From Streptomyces genisteinicus (GTDB taxonomy: Bacteria; Actinomycetota; Actinomycetes; Streptomycetales; Streptomycetaceae), in the NCBI RefSeq assembly GCF_014489615.1, contig NZ_CP060825.1:1901501-1965500 (forward strand): DNA of 64,000 nucleotides. Direction: 5' to 3'. Made by a program: the position numbers and the translations under genes. Positions 58,033 through 64,000 of the stretch are shown here, piece after piece. The notes beneath the pieces were generated by a model that did not search any database, had not been told where the DNA came from, and worked only from the letters and a program-made list of their open reading frames with translations. How positions within the stretch are numbered: position 1 is the stretch's first letter; every line of letters begins with the position of its first letter.

Positions 58033-59637
58033 ATGCAGCGCACGTCCCTTTCCCTGGCGGCCGCGACAGCGGCGGCGACGGTGCTGGGTGCGGTGGCGGC
58101 CGTGCCCGGAGCCCAGGCCGCGCCGCAACCGCCCGACGCCACCCGGCCCCAGCCCCCGTCCGCGACGCGCCCGCTCCAGCCGAGCGCCCCGCCGGTGACC
58201 ACCACCGTGGCTCCCGGGGTCACCCTGACCTCCATGGCGTTCGGCCGCCAGGACGCGGACGACAAGTGGACGGTCCACGTGTACCTGCCCGTCGAACCGG
58301 ACGGACCGCTGTCCTCCGCGAACACCGCCCTCGGCCCCCGCGCGACCGCCGACCGTGTGGCTGCGGCGCTGCGGGACAAGGGCTTCGCGCCGCGCGTCGA
58401 GGAGATCAGGACCCCCGACTTCGCCGACCGGCGCGCCGGGACGCTCGGCTGGACCGTCCGCATCGGCAGGTACGCGGCGGAGGCCGGGGCCTCGGCGGAC
58501 CTCGCCCGCGTCAAGGCGGCCGGATTCGCCGGCGGCACCCGGTACACCCCCCAGGACGGGTCGGACCTCCGGGCGCCGCACAAGGTGCACGTGATGCGGG
58601 TGGACCTCCGCAGCTTCGGTGGCTCGCTCGACACGGCCTTCGGGCCGACGCTGAAGGGCACCGAGAAGCTGACCGACCTCATGGCCGCCGCGGGCGCCAC
58701 GGCCGGCGTCAACGCCCAGTGGTTCTACAACGACGCCCCCGGCGGCCTGTACGTGAAGGACGGCAGGATCATCGGCTCGGCGACCCAGGGCCGGGCCGGG
58801 ATCAGGTTCTCCGACGGCGGCCGGGCGTTCGACGTGGACACCTTCCGGGCCCGGGTGACGCTGCGCGCGGGCGGCGCGACCGCGGAGATCGACGGGGTGA
58901 ACCGGATACCCGGCGAGGTGTGGAACTGCGGCGGCGTGGGCGGCGACCTGCCGACCGAGAAGCCCCAGCACGACCTCAAGTGCACGGACGACAGCGAGCT
59001 GGTGCGGTTCACCCCGGAGTGGGGGCAGCCCCCGTCCGGGGCGGGCGCGGAGGCCGTGCTGGACGCGAGCGGCCGGGTGATCGCGGTCAACGCCTCGCGC
59101 GGGGCGGCGGTTCCGGCCGGCGGCTCGGTGATCCAGGCGACGGGTGCGAGCGCCGCCTGGCTGCTCGCCCACCTGCCGGCCGGCACGCAGACCTCCGTCA
59201 CCGAAGAGGTGTGGGACAGCCGCAACAGCAAGGTCCCGCTCACCGCCGGCACGACGATCCTCCAGGTCGGCCCCGCCCTCGTCCGGGACGGCCGGGTGTC
59301 GGTCAACGCGGTGGGCGACGGCATCCTCCGCGAGGGGCCGGACCGGACCTTCACGTACAACTGGACCGTGCGGGCCAACCCCCGTTCGATGATCGGGGTC
59401 GACGACCGGGGACGGCTGATGATCGTGGTCGTCGACGGCCGGCAGGCGGGGTACAGCGAGGGCCTCGGGATCGCGTCGGCGGCCCAGTTGATGCGGCAGC
59501 TCGGGGCGCGTGAGGCGATGAACCTCGACGGCGGCGGTTCCAGCGTGATGGCGACGGCGTCCGCCGGCATAGTCAACCGCCCCTCCGACTCGACCGGTCA
59601 GCGTGCGCTCGGCACGGTGCTGCTGCTGCGTCCCTGA
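58033..59637 (+). CDS. Secreted phosphodiester glycosidase (NAGPA/DUF2233-type)
   Basis: A 534-residue exported protein: signal peptide in residues 1-30 (LAAATAAATVLGAVAAVPGAQA), a repeat-like N-terminal module, then a domain from about 220 to the end with NAQWFYNDAPGG and the C-terminal ASAAQLMRQLGAREAMNLDG followed by GGSSVM, the signature of phosphodiester N-acetylglucosaminidase-like proteins. Substrates of bacterial members include phosphodiester-linked sugars in envelopes. GGAAGG lies just before the ATG. Cotranscription with the TetR gene 60 bases downstream is possible. Confidence 0.85.
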   Translation: MQRTSLSLAAATAAATVLGAVAAVPGAQAAPQPPDATRPQPPSATRPLQPSAPPVTTTVAPGVTLTSMAFGRQDADDKWTVHVYLPVEPDGPLSSANTALGPRATADRVAAALRDKGFAPRVEEIRTPDFADRRAGTLGWTVRIGRYAAEAGASADLARVKAAGFAGGTRYTPQDGSDLRAPHKVHVMRVDLRSFGGSLDTAFGPTLKGTEKLTDLMAAAGATAGVNAQWFYNDAPGGLYVKDGRIIGSATQGRAGIRFSDGGRAFDVDTFRARVTLRAGGATAEIDGVNRIPGEVWNCGGVGGDLPTEKPQHDLKCTDDSELVRFTPEWGQPPSGAGAEAVLDASGRVIAVNASRGAAVPAGGSVIQATGASAAWLLAHLPAGTQTSVTEEVWDSRNSKVPLTAGTTILQVGPALVRDGRVSVNAVGDGILREGPDRTFTYNWTVRANPRSMIGVDDRGRLMIVVVDGRQAGYSEGLGIASAAQLMRQLGAREAMNLDGGGSSVMATASAGIVNRPSDSTGQRALGTVLLLRP

Positions 59638-59697
59638 CCTCCCCGGACGTCACCGGGCCCCGGTCGGGCGGGCGCGGGCACTCGGTAGGGTGTTCGT

Positions 59698-60414
59698 ATG
59701 ACGACCGGGGTGCGGCGCAGGATGGGCGTCGAGGAACGCAGGCAGCAGCTGATCGGCGTGGCGCTGGAGCTGTTCAGCCACCGCTCCCCCGACGACGTGT
59801 CCATCGACGAGATCGCGGCCGCCGCCGGCATCTCGCGGCCGCTGGTCTACCACTACTTCCCGGGCAAGCAGAGCCTGTACGAGGCGGCACTGCGCCGCGC
59901 GGCGGACGAGCTCTCCGCGCTCTTCGACGAGCCGCACGACGGCCCGCTCGGCGCCCGTCTGCTGCGGGTCATGGGCCGCTTCTTCGACTTCGTCGACGAA
60001 CACGGTCCCGGTTTCTCGGCGTTGATGCGCGGCGGTCCGGCCGTCGGCTCGTCCACCACCCACGCGATGATCGACGAGGTGCGGCAGGCCGCGTACGAGC
60101 AGATCCTCGCCCATCTCGGCGTCGCCGATCCGTCGCCGCGTCTCGCGCTGGTGGTCCGCTCCTGGGTGTCGCTCGCCGAGTCGACCGCGCTCATCTGGCT
60201 GGACGGGCGGCGGGTGCCGCGTGCCGAGCTGGAGTTGCAGCTGGTGCACGACTTCGCCGCGCTGGCGGCGGTGAGCGCGGCGTACGACGAGGAGATGGCC
60301 GGGGTGCTGGCGGGCCTCCTCTCCCAGGAGCCGGCCGACGGCCCGTTCGGCGATCTCGTCGGCCGGCTGGTGCGGCTGGGTCCGCTGATGGTGCCCGGTC
60401 AGCGCTTGCGGTAG
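59698..60414 (+). CDS. TetR-family transcriptional regulator
   Basis: A 238-residue regulator with an N-terminal HTH (RRQQLIGVALELFSHRSPDD, IDEIAAAAGISRPLVYHYFPG) and a helical ligand-binding domain. Its likely target is its own promoter or a neighbouring gene; the tautomerase-like gene converges on it and overlaps its last 16 bases. Ligand unknown. Confidence 0.87.
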   Translation: MTTGVRRRMGVEERRQQLIGVALELFSHRSPDDVSIDEIAAAAGISRPLVYHYFPGKQSLYEAALRRAADELSALFDEPHDGPLGARLLRVMGRFFDFVDEHGPGFSALMRGGPAVGSSTTHAMIDEVRQAAYEQILAHLGVADPSPRLALVVRSWVSLAESTALIWLDGRRVPRAELELQLVHDFAALAAVSAAYDEEMAGVLAGLLSQEPADGPFGDLVGRLVRLGPLMVPGQRLR

Positions 60415-60749
60415 GACGCTTCCAGGTCCCGGATCTCGGCGGAGACGTACGACGCGCCGCCGGCCGCGGCGGCGAGGTGCTCCGCGACCAGGTCCACCAC
60501 GGCCTGCGACAGCCGCGCCTTGACCTCCTCGCTGCGGCCGGGCAGCAGGGCGATGCCGACGTGGACCAGCGGGGCGTCGCTCCCGCCGTCGCCGACGACG
60601 GTCTCGTCGGCGGGACGGAAGCGGGTCTTGCACGCCTCCAGGCGGGTGCCGACGGTGTCGACGACCAGCCGGTGGAGGGCGAGGGCGAACTTCTGCCGGT
60701 CGAGGGCGGATCGGGCGGTGGGCGAGCAGTCGACGGTGATCTGCGGCAC
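60399..60749 (-). CDS. 5-carboxymethyl-2-hydroxymuconate isomerase (CHMI) family protein
   Basis: A 116-residue protein with MPQITVDCS at the N-terminus; the Pro after the initiator Met is the catalytic base in this tautomerase family. The CKTRFRPADE stretch and the overall length fit CHMI/HpaF. No homoprotocatechuate genes lie nearby, so it may act in another aromatic or unknown pathway. The 3' end overlaps the TetR stop by 16 bases on the opposite strand, an unusual convergent overlap. Confidence 0.8.
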   Translation of the reverse strand: MPQITVDCSPTARSALDRQKFALALHRLVVDTVGTRLEACKTRFRPADETVVGDGGSDAPLVHVGIALLPGRSEEVKARLSQAVVDLVAEHLAAAAGGASYVSAEIRDLEASYRKR

Positions 60750-60870
60750 GGAAGGCTCCGGGGGTGCGGCGACAAGGACGCCCCATCGTCGCAGAAAGCC
60801 CTTTCCATCGCGCCCCGTCGGGCATCGTCCGAGGCAGCGGCCGCGCCGGCGGCCCGCGACGGGGGCGGTC

Positions 60871-63027
60871 TCACACCGCCTTCGGGTCCGGCCCGAGGAA
60901 GCGGAACGCGCCGCCCGTCACCCGGTAGAAGAAGGTGCCGGTGCCCACGAAGGCGCCGTTCTCCGGTTCGAAGGCGTAGGTCCTGGACACGCCCTCGTAC
61001 CGGGTCTTGCGCAGCACGGGCACCAGGTCGCCGCGGGTGACGCGCTCCCTCCCGAGCTCCCGGACGCAGGAGGCGACCAGGCGGACGGTGTCGTACGCCT
61101 CCGCCGCGAACGGCGGGGGCGCGGCGCCGTCCCAGCGGGTGCGGAAGGCGCGGGTGAACGCGCGGGCCGCGGGCGCGGCGAGCGGGTCGGTGGCGGTGGA
61201 GACGACGAGCCAGCCGTCGGCCGCCGCGCCCGCCGAGGCGAGGAACCCCTGCTCGTGCGCGGCCTGTCCGGCGATGCGCGGTCCGCGGTAGCCCGCCCTG
61301 TCGAGGGCGCGGGCGAAGTCGGCCGCGGACCGGGCGCCGCCCCCGTGCACGACGGCCCCGGGCCGGGCCGCGACCAGGGCGCGCGCCCGGGCGTCGAGGC
61401 CGGCGGCGCCGGTGCCCTCCGGGACGGTGTGGGCGAGGACGGTGCGTCCGCCGGTCCCGCGCAGTCCCTCGGCGAGGAAGCGGGTCGTCTGCCGTCCGTA
61501 CTCGCTCTCGTCGTCGACGACGGCGATGTCGTCGAGGCCGTGCAGTCCGAGGTACTGGGCGACCGGGTACATCTGCATGGCGTTGCTGGGCCGGGCGCAG
61601 AGGAAGACCCGGTTCATGTGGCGGGTGTCGCCGTCCAGCGCGCTCAGCAGGGTGAGCGCCGCCTCGTCGTAGGCGCCGAGCACCGCGCCGGCCGCCTCGA
61701 CGCCGGTCGCGCCCACCACGGCGACGACGCGTTCGTCGGCGGCGAGCCGGGCGGCGGCGCCGCGCGCGGCCCCGGGGTCGCCGCGGTCGTCGGCGACGGT
61801 GAGGGCGAGGGTGAACGGCTCGTCCGCGCGGGCGTTGTGCTCCTCGACCGCGAGCCGCATCCCGCGTTCGTGGGCGGTGCCCGCCGCGCGTCCCGGTCCG
61901 CTCAGATCGGCCTGGAGCCCGAGCCGGACGACGGGCCGGGCGGCGGGCCCGGCGCCGTCCGTGCCGCCGTCGCGCCGGTCCCGTCCGATGAGCCAGGCGG
62001 TGGTGCCGCCGGTGGCGAGGACCGCCGCGCCGGAGCCGATCCAGGCCAGCATGCGGCGTCTGCGGGGCGGTTCGGGATGCGGGGCGGCCGTGGCCGTGGC
62101 GCCGTCGGGCGCCGGCGGCGGGACCCAGGTGGCCTCGATGTCGGGCAGCGCCAGCATCCGCGCGGAGCGTTCGGCGATGAGATGGCTGACGGACGCGGGC
62201 AGCCAGCCGCCGTCCGCGGTGTCGGCGGCCCAGGCGGCGCGCAGCGCGGCCGCGTCCGGCCGGCGCGCGGGGTCCTTGTCCAGACAGGCGCGCACCAGGG
62301 GGAGGAGTTCGCCGGGCACGCCGTCGAGGGCCGGCTCGTCGTGCACCGTGCGGAACAGCATGGCCTCCACCGGGCCGCTGCCGAAGGGCCGTTGCCCGGT
62401 CGCCGCGTGGACGAGCACGCACCCGAGCGAGAACACGTCGCTCGGCGGCCCGACCGGGGCGCCGGTGGCCTGCTCGGGCGAGAGGAACCCGGGCGAGCCG
62501 ACGACCATGTCGGTCGCGGTGAGCACCGTGTCGTCCAGCGCGCGGGCGATGCCGAAGTCGATCAGGCGGGGTCCGTCGGGGGCGAGCAGCACGTTTCCCG
62601 GCTTCACGTCCCGGTGCACCATGCCCGCCCGGTGCACGGCGTCCAGGGCCTCGGCGAGCATGGCGCCGAGCGCCCGCAGCGCGGGCGCGGGCAGCGGACC
62701 GGTGGCGGCGACGGCGTCGGCGAGCGCCGGTCCGGGGACGAACTCCGTGGCCAGCCAGGGGGACGCGGCCTCCGTGTCGGCGTCGACGACCGGCACGGCG
62801 TAGCGGTTGACGACCCGGCGGGCGATGGCGACCTCGCGCCGGAAACGGGTGCGGAAGGAGGCGTCGCCCGCGTACTCGGCGCGGATCAGTTTGATGGCGA
62901 CGAGGGCGCCGCCCCGGGAGCGGCCGAGCAGCACCACGCCCATGCCGCCGGCGCCGAGCCGGCCGACGACGCGGTAGCCGGCGACGTGCGCGGGGTCGCC
63001 CGGTCCGGGCGGCTGCAGATGGCTCAC
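60871..63027 (-). CDS. Ser/Thr protein kinase with extracellular substrate-binding-protein sensor
   Basis: A 718-residue membrane kinase. Residues 18-280 are a Hanks kinase: GAGGMGVVLLG, AIK with Lys46, HRDVKPGN, LIDFGIA and SPEQATG. A Pro-rich segment leads to one transmembrane helix (about 335-353, MLAWIGSGAAVLATGGTTAW), then an external domain of about 350 residues that resembles a periplasmic-binding protein of the LivK/leucine-binding type (VRLGLQADLSGPGR, EHNARADEP, VVGATGVEAAGAVLGAYDE, LLSALDGDTRHMNRVFLCAR). The protein would sense an amino acid or similar ligand outside and phosphorylate a target inside. GTG 63027 overlaps the stop of the lipoprotein gene (GTGA), a translation-coupled pair. 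Confidence 0.88.
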   Translation of the reverse strand: MSHLQPPGPGDPAHVAGYRVVGRLGAGGMGVVLLGRSRGGALVAIKLIRAEYAGDASFRTRFRREVAIARRVVNRYAVPVVDADTEAASPWLATEFVPGPALADAVAATGPLPAPALRALGAMLAEALDAVHRAGMVHRDVKPGNVLLAPDGPRLIDFGIARALDDTVLTATDMVVGSPGFLSPEQATGAPVGPPSDVFSLGCVLVHAATGQRPFGSGPVEAMLFRTVHDEPALDGVPGELLPLVRACLDKDPARRPDAAALRAAWAADTADGGWLPASVSHLIAERSARMLALPDIEATWVPPPAPDGATATAAPHPEPPRRRRMLAWIGSGAAVLATGGTTAWLIGRDRRDGGTDGAGPAARPVVRLGLQADLSGPGRAAGTAHERGMRLAVEEHNARADEPFTLALTVADDRGDPGAARGAAARLAADERVVAVVGATGVEAAGAVLGAYDEAALTLLSALDGDTRHMNRVFLCARPSNAMQMYPVAQYLGLHGLDDIAVVDDESEYGRQTTRFLAEGLRGTGGRTVLAHTVPEGTGAAGLDARARALVAARPGAVVHGGGARSAADFARALDRAGYRGPRIAGQAAHEQGFLASAGAAADGWLVVSTATDPLAAPAARAFTRAFRTRWDGAAPPPFAAEAYDTVRLVASCVRELGRERVTRGDLVPVLRKTRYEGVSRTYAFEPENGAFVGTGTFFYRVTGGAFRFLGPDPKAV

Positions 63028-63902
63028 TTCAGCTCCAGCTCCACGCGGTAGAGCATCTTGGCGCCCGCCTCGGCGGCGAAGCGGATCAGGTCGGTCGTCT
63101 CGTACCCCTCGGCTCCCTTGACGGAGACGGCCGTGGTGACGGTTCCGATCCGGGACTTGCTCCAGACGTACTCCTGCGGGCCGCCGGAGCCGGGGCCGGT
63201 CCACCGCCCGGCCTCGAAGAGGGTGGCGTCGGCGTTCTTCACGTCCTTCGGGTCCAGGTGCATGGACATCAGGCCGTCGAGCCGCTGCCCGCCGCCGAGT
63301 TGCTGCACCGGGCAGCGGAAGCTCTCCTGGACGGTGTCCTTCATCTCGCGGTCCGCGAGCGCCTCGTCGCGGTGCACGGTCACCGTGAGGGAGCCCTGGA
63401 CGCGGCCCTTGCCGTCCTTCGCGGGCATGTCGATGCGCCGGGTGTAGCTGTCCAGCATCCCGGGCGGCAGCGGGGTGCGCGTCCACACGCAGGTGTCGGG
63501 GAGCAGCGGGCGGGTCCCGGCGTTCTCGTACGGGTCGTGGCGGACCATGCCCGGGGTCCAGTCGGCGGGCTCCAGCGAGGCGTTGCGGGTGAGTTCGCGG
63601 GCCCGTTCCGGGGTCCTGGGGACGCGTGCGGGATCGGGCGTGAAGTCGTAGGCGTCCGGCAGCGCTCCGGTCGTGGAGCCGGCCGACGGAGACGGGGACG
63701 GTGACGGTGACGCGTCGGCCGAGGGGGAGGCGGACGCGGTGGGCGCGGCGCCCCGGGTGCTGGTGCGTTCCTGGCCTCCGCAGCCCGTGGCGAGGGCGGC
63801 GAGGGCGAGGGCGGCGCAGCCCACCGCCGCGGTGCGGCTGGCCGGGCGCCCGGCCGGGCGGGTGTGCTCCGGTCCGTGCTGTGACGGCGGTGTTCCTGGC
63901 AT
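63024..63902 (-). CDS. Lipoprotein encoded upstream of the sensor kinase
   Basis: A 292-residue protein with a signal peptide and lipobox ALATGC (Cys about residue 41), a Ser/Pro/Ala-rich linker (50-75), and a soluble domain to the C-terminus (RELTRNASLEPADWTPGM, VHRDEALADREMKDTVQES, LYRVELELK). Its gene overlaps the start of the kinase gene by 4 bases, so the two are translated together. It may deliver a ligand to the kinase's external domain or be its target. Not a recognised family. ATG 63902 follows GGGGGGA. Confidence 0.78.
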   Translation of the reverse strand: MPGTPPSQHGPEHTRPAGRPASRTAAVGCAALALAALATGCGGQERTSTRGAAPTASASPSADASPSPSPSPSAGSTTGALPDAYDFTPDPARVPRTPERARELTRNASLEPADWTPGMVRHDPYENAGTRPLLPDTCVWTRTPLPPGMLDSYTRRIDMPAKDGKGRVQGSLTVTVHRDEALADREMKDTVQESFRCPVQQLGGGQRLDGLMSMHLDPKDVKNADATLFEAGRWTGPGSGGPQEYVWSKSRIGTVTTAVSVKGAEGYETTDLIRFAAEAGAKMLYRVELELK

Positions 63903-64000
63903 GTCGTCCCCCCGTGGTCCCGCCCGCCGGCCCGCGGGCCGTGCCGCCCCCGCGGCGTCCGGTGCGAGGCGAGCGTATGCGGCGCGGGTGAACGGCGCCT

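Overview
The window is 64 kb of very GC-rich DNA with strong third-position G/C bias. Gene order (sucB end, aceE, lipB-lipA, a small GlnR-type gene, DUF4191, RDD, glnA, glnII) and protein types (NsdA-like TPR regulator, DUF1996, MocR, many Ser/Thr kinases and secreted proteins) point to a Streptomyces chromosome, most likely its conserved core. This is inferred from remembered synteny and family knowledge; no search was run.

Layout. 1-12 kb: the 3' end of sucB, a 1,819-aa caspase-like/STAND NTPase/TPR protein, a GntR regulator, aceE with a palindrome lying in its promoter, and a Ser/Thr kinase with a long coiled coil. 12-21 kb: MerR, WYL, SDR, DUF4240, GNAT, epimerase and FAD oxidoreductase genes, a decayed and rearranged epimerase fragment, and an NsdA-like regulator. 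21-27 kb: lipB-lipA (lipoate supply for the 2-oxoacid dehydrogenases at the left end), a 103-bp tandem repeat grown out of the lipA 3' end, a small probable GlnR target, DUF4191, RDD and glnA. 27-32 kb: a two-gene conflict-type operon (trypco2 plus trypsin/STAND NTPase/helical repeats) between glnA and a MOSC gene. 32-41 kb: ArsC-like, repeat protein, AhpD/MocR divergent pair, secreted double-psi-barrel-like protein, Gfo/Idh oxidoreductase, glnII. 41-49 kb: orphan winged-helix regulator, PepSY membrane pair with His-rich loops, NarL-type two-component system, DUF1996 secreted protein, His-rich lipoprotein. 49-54 kb: GH89-type secreted enzyme and a sigma-like membrane protein. 54.3-57.7 kb: a small accessory island with a MerR-methyltransferase fusion and a TTA-containing lipase gene, bracketed by a Tn3-type transposase remnant and an integrase remnant. 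58-64 kb: NAGPA-type phosphodiester glycosidase, TetR, a tautomerase-family gene, and a kinase with an extracellular substrate-binding-protein sensor coupled to a lipoprotein gene.

How genes work together. Central carbon (sucB, aceE, lipA, lipB) and nitrogen assimilation (glnA, glnII and the small gene at 23.9 kb, each preceded by 11-bp-spaced GlnR-like half-sites) form the housekeeping frame. Two large STAND NTPases with protease heads (caspase-like and trypsin-like) are the best candidates for an under-described immunity or programmed-death function; the second comes with a trypco2 partner protein. Start sites were chosen by ribosome binding site, homology and spacing; several are GTG/TTG or nearly leaderless, as noted. 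I saw no tRNA, rRNA or CRISPR array.
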